A stretch of DNA of 64,000 nt. Origin: Carthagonibacter sp032251515 (GTDB lineage: Bacteria; Gemmatimonadota; Gemmatimonadetes; Palauibacterales; Palauibacteraceae). Each line of letters begins with the position of its first letter. Position 1 is the first letter of the stretch. The translations under genes and the position numbers were made by a program. Below are positions 1 through 9,608 of this stretch, piece after piece. The stretch lies in contig JAVVDU010000010.1 of NCBI GenBank assembly GCA_032251515.1, positions 6,796 through 70,795 on the forward strand. Direction: 5' to 3'. The notes below the pieces were generated by a model. It was given only the letters and a program-made list of their open reading frames with translations, was not told the DNA's origin and made no database searches.

Positions 1-218
1 GCCTCGTTCAGCGCCCGTTCCCGCTCCCGGAACGCCTCGAGCTGCTCCTCCTGGGCCTCCAGCCGGTCTCGCAGCCGTGCCTCCTGCCCCACCAGGTCAT
101 CGAGCCGCTCGGCCACGAGGTCGAGGAAGCCGTCCACCTGCCCGGGATCGTACCCGCGCACCACGCGGCGGAAGTCCTCCTTCTTCTTCCGGACGTCCAG
201 GGGCGTGAGTTCCATCAT
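1..218 (-). CDS. divIVA: DivIVA-domain protein, C-terminal part cut by window edge
   Basis: The first 72 codons are visible. The N-terminus has the DivIVA signature: a start LTPLDVR, then an FRRVVRGYDP-type segment and VDGFLDLVAERLDDL, followed by a charged run rich in Glu, Gln and Arg that begins a coiled coil. DivIVA-family proteins bind curved membrane at poles or septum and recruit division or cell-wall factors. The start ATG (218) overlaps the yggS stop as ATGA, so the two are translationally coupled. A second ATG follows immediately at 215. The yggS-divIVA pairing is common next to division genes in other bacteria. The C-terminal coiled coil lies outside the window, so total length is unknown. 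Confidence 0.85.
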   Translation of the reverse strand, partial: MMELTPLDVRKKKEDFRRVVRGYDPGQVDGFLDLVAERLDDLVGQEARLRDRLEAQEEQLEAFRERERALNE

Positions 219-955
219 CGTTCCGGCCTCTCTCCCACGAGGATCGTGCCCAGACGCACCTCGGTACTCCCTTCCTCGATCGCGATCTCGAAGTCGTTGC
301 TCATCCCCATCGACAGCACGGAGGCGTCATGCCCGAAGATCTCCTCCCGGCAGCGCCGAAAACACTCGGCGGTGCGCCGAAACGTGGCGCGCAACACGTC
401 CTCGTCCCCGGTAAACGGTGCCATCGTCATCAGGCCGCGCACCGCGAGACCGGGCAGCTCGCACACCCGGGCCACCTCCGCCGGCGCCGAGTCCACCGGA
501 AATCCGCCTTTCGCTTCCTCGCCCGAGGCGTTCACCTGCACGAGCACCGGCAGGGGCTCACGACCGGCGCGCTCCGCCTCGAGCGACAGGCGGCGGGCGA
601 GGCGCCGCGAGTCGACCGACTCGATGACATCGAACAGGGCGACGGCCCGCGCCGCCTTGTTCCGTTGCAGGTGCCCGACCATGTGCCAGCACAGCCCCAG
701 CGTTCCCAGGGCCTCGCGCTTCCGCTCCGCCTCCCCCACGCGGTTCTCGCCGATCGCGGCGAACCCCGCCTCCGCCACGGCGCGCAGCACCCCGGCGGAG
801 TGCCCCTTGGTGATGGGCAGTACGCGAACCGCGGCCGCGTCGCGGCCGCTGCGCTCCGCCGCCCTTTCCACCCGGGTCCGGACCCGGGCGATGCGCTCCC
901 CCAGCTGGGTCTCGTTCACGGCGCGGAGTCTAGCCGCCGGGATGGGGCCGGGCAA
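215..955 (-). CDS. yggS: YggS family pyridoxal 5'-phosphate homeostasis protein
   Basis: A PLP-binding TIM-barrel protein (COG0325), 246 codons from the ATG at 955. The family keeps free PLP in balance and has no firmly known enzymatic activity. Visible marks are the PLP-lysine segment (PITKGHS), GENRVGEAERK, WHMVGHLQRNK, a VIESVDS segment, LVQVNASGEE and the C-terminal LSMGMSNDFEIAI phosphate-binding region. The first 12 residues before VNETQLGERI are not family-like, so a GTG at 919 is an equally likely start. It precedes divIVA with an ATGA overlap. Function is by family; no oddity seen. Confidence 0.93.
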   Translation of the reverse strand: MPGPIPAARLRAVNETQLGERIARVRTRVERAAERSGRDAAAVRVLPITKGHSAGVLRAVAEAGFAAIGENRVGEAERKREALGTLGLCWHMVGHLQRNKAARAVALFDVIESVDSRRLARRLSLEAERAGREPLPVLVQVNASGEEAKGGFPVDSAPAEVARVCELPGLAVRGLMTMAPFTGDEDVLRATFRRTAECFRRCREEIFGHDASVLSMGMSNDFEIAIEEGSTEVRLGTILVGERPER

Positions 956-1003
956 CGCGCCCGGGAAGGCGCGGCGGCGACGCGTACCGGACCGGATGCG
1001 ACA

Positions 1004-1032
1004 GGGCCGGCCACGCGCGGCGCGGCCGGCCC
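1004..1032 (-). terminator. GC-rich hairpin without T-tract, between tonB-like gene and yggS
   Basis: Perfect 9-bp inverted repeat GGGCCGGCC (1004-1012) with GGCCGGCCC (1024-1032) and an 11-nt loop, just after the end of the TonB-family gene. No run of T follows, so it may be a weak or factor-dependent terminator, or only a product of base composition. Two further GC palindromes lie at about 1046-1079. Confidence 0.3.
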
Positions 1033-1084
1033 CTCTGCGGTGGCGTCCCCGTCCGACGGGACCCGGCCCCGGGGGCCGGCGGAA

Positions 1085-1807
1085 TCAGCTCGTGATTCTC
1101 CAGTCGATCCGCTGCGCCACCCACACGCCGACGGGCTTGTCACGGTTCATCGCGGGCGAGAAGCGCATCTGTTCCACCACCTGCTGCGCGGCATTGTCGA
1201 ACGCCGGGTAGCCGCTCGACTTCTGGACCTGCGACTTGGCCGCGCGTCCGTTCTCGTCCACGAACACCCACAGCGTGACCTCGCCCGTGATCCCGGCCTC
1301 CCGCAGCATCGGCGGGTACAGCCGCTGCAGGACACGCGAGATCTCCGCGCCGTTCTTCATCCGCGGCTCCACGTCGCGCGGGATGTAGGAGGGCACGTCG
1401 GACGGCCGGGCGCCCTCGGGCGGCGGCGGCAGGTTCTCGACCGGGTTGTCCTCGAAGGTGGTCGGCGCGATGGTGACGTCCTCGTCCATGTTCACGTCCG
1501 CCGACACGCGCGGCGTAGCCGGGCGGGCGATCTGCTCCGGCGGCGGCGGGATCTTCACCTCGGGCGGCAGGTCGATGGACACGATCTCGTCGGTCACCGT
1601 GCCGATGTCGGCCGCCTGCAGCTGCGGGAACCAGGCGAACAGGGCGAAATGGAGGAAGATCGCCCCCAGCACGCCCATCCACGTCCATCCGCCGTACGCC
1701 TGCTTGAACCGGTCGTTCGCCGTGAGCCAGGCGGCATCGCCTTCCCGGCGCTCCTTCAGCCGGTTTCTCCGGGCTCCACTGTCCTCGAGAGGGTTGTTCA
1801 TCGTCAC
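1085..1807 (-). CDS. TonB family energy-transducing protein
   Basis: 240 codons. A short cytoplasmic head is followed by one membrane segment (about residues 43-60, WTWMGVLGAIFLHFALFAWF). Next comes a proline-rich periplasmic linker with PPPPEQIARP and NLPPPPEGARP, then a TonB C-terminal domain (about 150-240) with the family pattern YPPMLREAGITGEVTLWVFV and a closing VGVWVAQRI segment. It should couple proton-motive force from ExbB/ExbD to outer-membrane receptors. It is the last gene of the exbB-exbD-exbD-tonB unit, and its ATG overlaps the upstream exbD stop (ATGA at 1804-1807). No receptor gene is adjacent, so the substrate cannot be told. Confidence 0.9.
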   Translation of the reverse strand: MTMNNPLEDSGARRNRLKERREGDAAWLTANDRFKQAYGGWTWMGVLGAIFLHFALFAWFPQLQAADIGTVTDEIVSIDLPPEVKIPPPPEQIARPATPRVSADVNMDEDVTIAPTTFEDNPVENLPPPPEGARPSDVPSYIPRDVEPRMKNGAEISRVLQRLYPPMLREAGITGEVTLWVFVDENGRAAKSQVQKSSGYPAFDNAAQQVVEQMRFSPAMNRDKPVGVWVAQRIDWRITS

Positions 1808-2247
1808 CTCCTCGCGCGCTGCACGCGCTGCTCGACTCGCGTGGCGAACGTGACGCGGACCGCCCCCGCCGCCTGCAACTGCTTCGTCACCGTGTTGATG
1901 TCGGTGTACGGGACGTCCCGGTCTCCCCGGATCGCGACCACGAGCTCGCGGTTCTCCGAATAGATGGGCCGGATGACCTCGGAGATGATCTCCTGCGGCA
2001 CGACCTGGTCGTTGATGAACACCGTGCCGTCCTGGTCCACCCAGACGTGCAGGATGTTCTTGCGCTTCTCATCGATCTTCTGAGTAGCCTGGGCCGTCGT
2101 CCAGTCGATCGGAACGTTCCGCTCGCGGCGGAACACGGTCGAGACCATGAAGAAGATCAGGAGGAGGAACGCGATGTCCGCCATCGACGAGGACGGGATC
2201 TCGCTGTCCGCACCCGACTTCCGGCTGAAGCCCTTTCCCTTCGCCAT
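1804..2247 (-). CDS. exbD: ExbD/TolR family biopolymer transport protein (second copy)
   Basis: 147 codons. The N-terminus carries the canonical ExbD transmembrane signal IPSSSMADIAFLLLIFFMVSTVF (about residues 17-39), whose buried Asp (MADIAF) is the proton-carrying residue of the family. A periplasmic ExbD/TolR fold follows, with ILHVWVDQDGTVFIND and VVAIRGDRDVPY. It ends in a basic tail (VQRARR). It lies 1 nt downstream of the first exbD and overlaps the TonB-like gene. Two different ExbD subunits beside one ExbB suggest a mixed ExbD dimer or alternative complexes; that is inference. Confidence 0.92.
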   Translation of the reverse strand: MAKGKGFSRKSGADSEIPSSSMADIAFLLLIFFMVSTVFRRERNVPIDWTTAQATQKIDEKRKNILHVWVDQDGTVFINDQVVPQEIISEVIRPIYSENRELVVAIRGDRDVPYTDINTVTKQLQAAGAVRVTFATRVEQRVQRARR

Positions 2248-2248
2248 C

Positions 2249-2671
2249 TCACTCCTCGAGCATCTGCAGGGAGATCCGCTCGGCGCCCGCCAGCTTCACT
2301 TCGTCCAGCACGTTGATCATGTGCCGGTAGGCGGCCCCGGGATCCGTCTTGATCGCGGCGATCAGGTTCGCGTTCTGCTGCAGCTCCTGCCGCAGCAGCA
2401 CGTCGACCTGGTCGTAGGGAATCACCTGCTCCTCCTGGCTCTCGCCCCGCTTCACGGTCACGGAGCCGTCCGGCCGGATGAGGAAGAAGATGATGTTCTT
2501 CGCGGACACTTCCTGAGTCTCGGCCTCCTCGGGGAGGACGATCGGAAGGCCCTTCTCCTCGTTGAACACCGTGGTGGTGAGGAAGAACACGAGGAGCAGG
2601 AACGCGATGTCCGCCATCGAGGCCGTCGGAATCTCGTCCGACACCCGTTCCTTCCGCTTCAGGATCGCCAT
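2249..2671 (-). CDS. exbD: ExbD/TolR family biopolymer transport protein (first copy)
   Basis: 140 codons. It has the same architecture as the neighbouring copy: a short basic head, a membrane segment with the IPTASMADIAFLLLVFFLTT pattern including the conserved Asp, and a periplasmic domain (IIFFLIRPDGSVTVKRG, LIAAIKTDPGAAY). It ends in LEE. It lies 80 nt after exbB and 1 nt before the second exbD. The two copies differ over most of their length, so this is an old duplication rather than a recent one. Confidence 0.92.
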   Translation of the reverse strand: MAILKRKERVSDEIPTASMADIAFLLLVFFLTTTVFNEEKGLPIVLPEEAETQEVSAKNIIFFLIRPDGSVTVKRGESQEEQVIPYDQVDVLLRQELQQNANLIAAIKTDPGAAYRHMINVLDEVKLAGAERISLQMLEE

Positions 2672-2751
2672 CGTCGCTCTTTCGTCCTGGGGTTCGGCCC
2701 GGCTCCGTGCCGTGATCTACCCGCGGGGGGCACCCGCGGTCCGGCTCACGC

Positions 2752-3399
2752 TCAGAGCCGCTGCTCCTTCTGGAGGCGCCAGATCAGGTCGAGCACCGCC
2801 TGCGCCCCCTTCTCCATGTCCGAGATCAGCGTGTCCACCCGTGACACGAAGTAGTTGTACGCCACGTGCACGGGAATGGCGATCGCCAGGCCCGATGCGG
2901 TGGTGATCAGGGCGATCTTGATGCCCGACGCGACGAGCGCGGGCTCCACCTGCCCGGCCTCCTCGATCGCGGCGAACGCGGCGATCATTCCGATCACCGT
3001 GCCCAGGAAGCCGAGCATCGGCGCCACGTTCGCGATCGTGGCGAGCACCGTGAGGCCTCGCTCGAGAAAGTCCAGCTCGATCGTTCCGGTGGTCGAGATC
3101 GCCTTGCCGATCTCCTTCTGCGAGCCACCTTCCTTCACGCGCCGCAGGCCCGTCAGCAGGATGGCGGCCACGGGGCCTCGCGTCTCGCGGGCCAGCTGGA
3201 TCGCGTCGTCGAGCCGGCCGCCCTCGCCGAGCTCCTGGATTTCGGCCAGCAGCTTCTTCGAGTCGCGGTGCGCCACGAGGAGCGTCCACGCCTTGGCGAG
3301 AATCACGCCCAGGGCGACGAGCGAGCAGAGGACGAGCGGGAGCATCATGAAGCCCCCGTCGTGGTAGATCGTCAGCAGCTCGTAACTGGTGTCTTGCAC
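2752..3399 (-). CDS. exbB: MotA/TolQ/ExbB proton channel family protein
   Basis: 215 codons from a GTG at 3399, with GGAG 9 nt upstream. There are three membrane segments: about residues 18-38 (MMLPLVLCSLVALGVILAKA), 112-140 (ANVAPMLGFLGTVIGMIAAFAAI) and 150-180. The middle block, with PMLGFLGTVIGM and the later GLAIAIPVHVAYNYF, is the MotA/TolQ/ExbB signature. It forms the proton channel that drives the two ExbD subunits and the TonB-like protein encoded downstream. It is the first gene of the unit and sits behind the promoter at 3451-3479. Confidence 0.94.
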   Translation of the reverse strand: MQDTSYELLTIYHDGGFMMLPLVLCSLVALGVILAKAWTLLVAHRDSKKLLAEIQELGEGGRLDDAIQLARETRGPVAAILLTGLRRVKEGGSQKEIGKAISTTGTIELDFLERGLTVLATIANVAPMLGFLGTVIGMIAAFAAIEEAGQVEPALVASGIKIALITTASGLAIAIPVHVAYNYFVSRVDTLISDMEKGAQAVLDLIWRLQKEQRL

Positions 3400-3450
3400 G
3401 CGATCCGCTCCGTTGTCCGACGGTTCCTCCCACCGGCGCCGAGTCGATCC

Positions 3451-3479
3451 AGTCTACGGCGCGCTCCGAATCCCGTCAA
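3451..3479 (-). promoter_or_regulatory. sigma-70 type promoter for the exbB-exbD-exbD-tonB unit
   Basis: Read on the minus strand, TTGACG (3479-3474), a 17-bp spacer and TAGACT (3456-3451). The start of transcription would fall near 3444, giving a leader of about 45 nt before the exbB GTG. The -35 box lies 6 bp downstream of the cdaA stop. It shares the TAGnnT -10 form with other promoters in this window. Confidence 0.75.
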
Positions 3480-3484
3480 CGCAC

Positions 3485-4327
3485 TCAGCCGCCCCCGCCG
3501 GCCAGCGCCGACTCGTGCCCGCCCTCGGCCGACGCGGCCGGCGGTGGCGCGGGCTCCGCCTCCCCGCTCCCCGTCTCGAGGCGCCGGTGGAGCTCGTCGG
3601 GCTTCAGGCCCCGGAACAGGCGCCCTCCACGCGCCAGCGAGATCTGTCCCGTCTCCTCGGAGATCACGACGACCTGGGCGTCCGTCTCCTCCGACAGCCC
3701 GAGGGCCGCACGGTGGCGCGTCCCCAGGGCCCGGTCCACGGCAGGCGACTCCGACAGGCGCAGGATGACCGAGCCCGCGTACGCGATCTTGTCGCCCTTC
3801 ACGATCACCGCCCCGTCGTGCAGCGGCGAATACGGCGTGAAGATCGTCGCGAGCAGCTCGGCCGTCAGGGTCGCGTCGATCGGCGTCCCGTGATCGACGT
3901 GGTCGAGCAGGTTCACCTCCTGCTCGATCGCGATGATGCCGCCCACCTTCGCCCGGGCGAGCCGGTCGGCGGCCCGCACCACCTCCTCGAGAACCTCCTG
4001 CCGCTCCAGCCGCGCGAACAGCTGGAACAGCCGGCTGCGGCCCAAACGGGCGAGCGCCGCGCGGAGTTCCGGCTGGAAGATCACGATGAGCGCGAAGGCG
4101 CCGTACGTGAAGATCTGCGACAGGAGGTACGGGATCAGGCGGAGGCCGAGCGCACCCGAAGCGACGTAGACGGTGACGAGCAGGACGAGGCCCACGAGGA
4201 CCTGGAAGGCGCGCGTCCCGGTGTAGACGAGCAGGATGCGGTATACGATCCAGGCGACGATCAGGATCTCGGCGAGATCCTTCCAGTCGAGGCGCAGAAA
4301 GCTGAAGTACTCGAACAGCGCCTGCAT
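3485..4327 (-). CDS. cdaA: diadenylate cyclase CdaA
   Basis: 280 codons. Makes c-di-AMP from two ATP. Three membrane segments occupy residues 20-85 (ILIVAWIVYRILLVYTG, FQVLVGLVLLVTVYV, IFTYGAFALIVIF). The DisA_N cyclase domain follows at about 95-245 and holds both catalytic motifs, DGA at 171-173 and RHR at 204-206. The last 35 residues are low-complexity. folP lies 21 nt upstream and is probably on the same transcript. No CdaR-like (YbbR) regulator or glmM follows: the next gene downstream has its own promoter at 3451-3479. The activity assignment is strong; the regulation is unknown. Confidence 0.95.
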   Translation of the reverse strand: MQALFEYFSFLRLDWKDLAEILIVAWIVYRILLVYTGTRAFQVLVGLVLLVTVYVASGALGLRLIPYLLSQIFTYGAFALIVIFQPELRAALARLGRSRLFQLFARLERQEVLEEVVRAADRLARAKVGGIIAIEQEVNLLDHVDHGTPIDATLTAELLATIFTPYSPLHDGAVIVKGDKIAYAGSVILRLSESPAVDRALGTRHRAALGLSEETDAQVVVISEETGQISLARGGRLFRGLKPDELHRRLETGSGEAEPAPPPAASAEGGHESALAGGGG

Positions 4328-4348
4328 CGCCCGTCCCCTCCGTTCCGC

Positions 4349-5263
4349 TCAGCCGCCCGGCATGCCCGCCGGGACCGGGGGCACCGTGCCGGACGGCGTC
4401 GTCCGGCGGATCCGCTCCGCGAGGTCCAGGGCCCGTCGCACTGCCGCCACGTCGTGCACCCGGAACAGGCGGGCGCCCCGCTCGAGGGCCGCCACGCAGG
4501 CGGCGAGCGTGCCCTCCAGGCGCTCCCGCAGGGGAAGGCCGAGAAGCTCGCCGATGAACGACTTGCGCGATGGCCCCACCAGCACCGGATACCCGAGCCC
4601 GGCGAACGTGCCGCAGCCGGCGATGAGCTCCAGGTTCCCCTCCGGCGACTTCCCGAACCCGATGCCCGGATCCACCACGATCCCGTCCGCCGGGACGCCC
4701 CGCTCGCGGGCCAGGGCGGCGCGGCCCTCCAGGTAGCGGGCGACCTCCGGAACGAGCGCGCCGTAGCTCACGTCGTCCTGCATAGTGCGCGGGTCCCCCC
4801 GCATGTGCATCAGCACGAGGCCCGCTCCCGTGCGGGCACACAGGTCGGCGATGCCCGGCGATGCGGACAGCGCGGACACGTCGTTCACGACCACCGCACC
4901 GGCGTCCAGGGCCCGCGCGGCGACCTCCGGCTTCGTCGTGTCCACCGAGACGGGAACAGCCTCCGCGGCGAGCGCCGCCACCACGGTCCCGATCCGCCGC
5001 CACTCCTCGGCGGCGTCCACGGCCGCGGCGCCGGGACGCGTCGACTCCCCGCCCACGTCGACCAGGTCCGCGCCCTCGTCACACATGCGGCGCGCATGGG
5101 CGAGCGCGGCTCCGGGATCCCGCCAGCGACCGCCGTCGGAGAAGGAGTCCGGCGTGAGGTTCAGGATCCCCAGCACGACGGGCCGCTCGAGCGCGAACCG
5201 CCGGTCACGGGCCCGCCAGCTGCCGAACGGCGGGCGCCCGGTCCGCGGCGGCTCGTTCGACAC
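4349..5263 (-). CDS. folP: dihydropteroate synthase
   Basis: 304 codons from a GTG at 5263, two bases after the ftsH stop. Condenses p-aminobenzoate with dihydropterin pyrophosphate in folate synthesis. TIM-barrel motifs are all present: GILNLTPDSFSDGG, DVGGESTRPGA, VPVSVDTTKPEVA, VVNDVSAL, LMHMRGDPRTMQ, DPGIGFGKSPEGN, GPSRKSFIG and FRVHDV. The pABA-forming genes pabB and pabA lie elsewhere in this window (17866-19964). It precedes cdaA, a pairing seen in several phyla. No missing active-site residue noticed. Confidence 0.97.
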   Translation of the reverse strand: MSNEPPRTGRPPFGSWRARDRRFALERPVVLGILNLTPDSFSDGGRWRDPGAALAHARRMCDEGADLVDVGGESTRPGAAAVDAAEEWRRIGTVVAALAAEAVPVSVDTTKPEVAARALDAGAVVVNDVSALSASPGIADLCARTGAGLVLMHMRGDPRTMQDDVSYGALVPEVARYLEGRAALARERGVPADGIVVDPGIGFGKSPEGNLELIAGCGTFAGLGYPVLVGPSRKSFIGELLGLPLRERLEGTLAACVAALERGARLFRVHDVAAVRRALDLAERIRRTTPSGTVPPVPAGMPGG

Positions 5264-5265
5264 CG

Positions 5266-7254
<1,989 letters not shown>

Positions 7255-7284
7255 GTCCGTCCGTTCCCTCCGGCCCCGCGGCCG

Positions 7285-7872
7285 TCAGCTCTCGATCTTC
7301 GCCACGAAGGGCAGGTGCCGGAAGTCCTCGGCGTGGTCCAGCCCGTAGCCGACGAGAAAGTCCGGCGGGGCGTCGAACCCCACCCAGCGTGCGTCCAGGG
7401 ACAGGTCCCGGGCCAGGTGCTTATGCAGCAGTGCGCACAGCTCCAGGGAGGCGGGCCGCCGCTCCCGCAGCGCCCCCGACAGCCGCCGGATCGTATTGCC
7501 GCTGTCGACGATGTCCTCGACGAGCAGGATGTGCCGGCCTTCGATCGGCGCCGTCGGGTCGTACAGGAGCTTCACGTCGCCCGAGCTCGTGGTGCCCGCG
7601 CCGTAGCTCGAGGCCACGATGAAGTCCACGTGCAGCGGCCGCTCGATGCAGCGCACCAGGTCGCTCAGGAAGATGAACGACCCCTTGAGCAGTCCCAGGA
7701 CGAGCAGGTCTTCCCCCGGCGGGTAGTGCGCCGTGATGGAAGCGGCCATCTCGCGCACCCGGCGGGCGATGTCGTCCGGAGTGTATACGACGGAGTGGAG
7801 CGGCTGCCCGCCGTTCCGGGCCAGCCAGCCGCGGACCGTCTCCGGAACCGCTCCGGTCGCTCGCTCAGACAT
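7285..7872 (-). CDS. hpt: hypoxanthine phosphoribosyltransferase
   Basis: 195 codons. Purine salvage: hypoxanthine or guanine plus PRPP gives IMP or GMP. The PRPP-binding loop ILLVEDIVDSGNT spans residues 115-127. The GLLKGSFIFLSDLVR segment (60-74) and SSYGAGTTSSGDVKL (88-102) are the other two class signatures. The start ATG overlaps the tilS stop by 8 nt, so the pair is translationally coupled. The tilS-hpt-ftsH order is widely conserved. Confidence 0.96.
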   Translation of the reverse strand: MSERATGAVPETVRGWLARNGGQPLHSVVYTPDDIARRVREMAASITAHYPPGEDLLVLGLLKGSFIFLSDLVRCIERPLHVDFIVASSYGAGTTSSGDVKLLYDPTAPIEGRHILLVEDIVDSGNTIRRLSGALRERRPASLELCALLHKHLARDLSLDARWVGFDAPPDFLVGYGLDHAEDFRHLPFVAKIES

Positions 7873-9283
7873 CCTCGACCTCGATCCACAGGTTTGCGTC
7901 CGGAGCCGGCACGGCGTCCGCGGCCGTCGCTACCCCCTCGACCCACAGCACCCGACCCGCGCGATCCGCGAGCACGAACCGGCGCCGCCGGTCCTCCCGG
8001 GGCACGCGCGACTCGCCGAACGTCTTCTTCAGCTTTCGCGTCCCGGCGGTCGTACGAATCCGCTGGCCCGGCAGCCAGGGCCCCAGGCTGAGGGGAAAAT
8101 GCCCGCGTGGAACGCGCAGGGCAACGCGCGCGACCGCCCCGCCGGTTCCCGCCGGCGCCTCGCCGCTCCAGCGAATGCGTGCCACCCGGTCGCCCGCCCG
8201 CGCGGCGCCCCTTCCCCGCACGCCCGCCATGCGCAGGGCATCTCCTGCGCCTGCGCCCGGCATCCGCCGGACCGGGTCGCCGGCCGGGCCGGTCGGGCCA
8301 CGCAGCACGATCTCATCGAACGAACGCTCCAGCCACAGGCCGCCACCGACGTCCACCGTGCCGCCGCTCGGGCCCCGCCTGATAAACTCCTCCCCGGCCC
8401 GGGTTCCTCCCCGCGTGAGGTCGATGCCGGACGCCCGCGCCAGGCGGCGCAGCGCCCTCGCGCGCAGCTCCCGGGGGGCTTCGCCGAGGATGTCCCGGTC
8501 GAGGCGCACGGACCCGGCGGACGCGGACTCCCGAGCCGCGCGCCGCAGCAAGACCGCGGCGCGTGCATCGAGGAACCGGTCCACCCGGCGGGCTTCGTCC
8601 GCGAGACGGCACAGGTCCCCCACCACGTCGGTCCCGTCGGCCGACAGCCGACCGAGCACCCGCCGCATGCGCGTCCGGGTCCAGCGGAGATCCTCGTTCG
8701 CCGGATCCGCCTCGGCCATCACGCCGCGCGATGCGACGAACCCGGCCAGCTCCGACCGCCGGATTCCGAGCAGCGGCCGCACGAAGGGGCCCCGCCGCCA
8801 GGGAATGCCCGCGAGTCCCCGCAGCCCCGTGCCCCGCAGGACGCGGAACAGCACGGTCTCCGCCTGGTCGTCGGCCTGGTGTCCGAGCGCGATGCGGTCC
8901 GCGCCCGCCACACGTGCCTCCCGGCGCAGGAAGGCGAGCCGGGCATCACGGAATGCCGCCTGGGACCGACGCAGCGGCCGGGCCGGCGCGCCGAGGCGAC
9001 ATGGCACCCCGAGGCGGGCCGCCGTGGCCGCGCAGCGGCGGGCGACGTCGGAGGATCCGTCCCGCAGGCGGTGATCGAAGTGCGCCGCGTGCAGGGTGAG
9101 CCGCCGTTCCGCCCGCAGCTCCGCGAGCAGCAGGAGAAGGGCCGTGGAATCGGGGCCGCCCGAGAAGGCGACGAGCACGCGGGAGCCATCCGGCAGGAGG
9201 TCCGGCCGGGCGGCGAGGGCGGCACGGAGCTCCTCCGCCGGACCCCGTGCACTCCGGGCCCGGTCCGGGTGACGCGCCGTCAG
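7865..9283 (-). CDS. tilS: tRNA(Ile)-lysidine synthetase TilS, unusual start
   Basis: Adds lysine to C34 of the tRNA-Ile2 anticodon so that it reads AUA. The N-type PP-loop ATPase motif SGGPDS lies about 40 residues in, followed by HFDHRLRDGS and GHQADDQAET. The C-terminal TilS domain has a RKLKKTFGESRVPREDRR-type segment. The start is the problem. The frame stays open upstream to an ATG at 9478, but that stretch overlaps a small gene whose codon bias is better, and family members begin about 20-30 residues before SGGxDS. The only suitable codon there is CTG at 9283, which overlaps the small gene's stop as CTGA. I annotate from that CTG (472 codons) with low certainty about the start. Confidence 0.9.
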   Translation of the reverse strand: MTARHPDRARSARGPAEELRAALAARPDLLPDGSRVLVAFSGGPDSTALLLLLAELRAERRLTLHAAHFDHRLRDGSSDVARRCAATAARLGVPCRLGAPARPLRRSQAAFRDARLAFLRREARVAGADRIALGHQADDQAETVLFRVLRGTGLRGLAGIPWRRGPFVRPLLGIRRSELAGFVASRGVMAEADPANEDLRWTRTRMRRVLGRLSADGTDVVGDLCRLADEARRVDRFLDARAAVLLRRAARESASAGSVRLDRDILGEAPRELRARALRRLARASGIDLTRGGTRAGEEFIRRGPSGGTVDVGGGLWLERSFDEIVLRGPTGPAGDPVRRMPGAGAGDALRMAGVRGRGAARAGDRVARIRWSGEAPAGTGGAVARVALRVPRGHFPLSLGPWLPGQRIRTTAGTRKLKKTFGESRVPREDRRRRFVLADRAGRVLWVEGVATAADAVPAPDANLWIEVEDV

Positions 9284-9603
9284 TCGGTGTCGCGCCCGGG
9301 CCGTGGCGCGGCGGAGGGGGGGAGGACGTCCCGCCAGCGGCTCGCGCCCCGGTGAAACCGCAGGCGCTGCGGGACCGGAACCGGCGCTCCGCGCGCCGCG
9401 GGCGGCGCGGCGGATCCGGCCGGCCGGGGCGCCACGGGCCGCGGCGGCGCGGCGGCGAGCTTGCGGTCCTGCGACCACCCGCGCCCCTTGCCCCGCACGT
9501 AGATGTCGAGGGCGCGCCCCGCGTCGAGCGGGCGCGGCAGCGGGGGACGCCGGTCGGCGTCCGGATCCGTCGTCGGGCGGACCGGTGGAGCATCTTCGCG
9601 CAT
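9280..9603 (-). CDS. small protein of unknown function between frr and tilS
   Basis: 107 codons from an ATG at 9603, 5 nt after the frr stop. I do not recognise a family. The middle has a clear motif-like piece (ALDIYVRGKGRGWSQDRKL, about residues 30-48). It is followed by an Ala/Pro-rich linker and a basic C-terminal part with RLRFHRGASRWRDVLPP. By hand count about nine in ten codons end in G or C, versus about three in four in the alternative tilS frame over the shared part, which supports this frame as the coding one. There is no signal peptide or membrane segment. Its place between ribosome-recycling and tRNA-modification genes hints at a translation role, but that is only context. Confidence 0.6.
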   Translation of the reverse strand: MREDAPPVRPTTDPDADRRPPLPRPLDAGRALDIYVRGKGRGWSQDRKLAAAPPRPVAPRPAGSAAPPAARGAPVPVPQRLRFHRGASRWRDVLPPSAAPRPGRDTD

Positions 9604-9608
9604 GTCGA

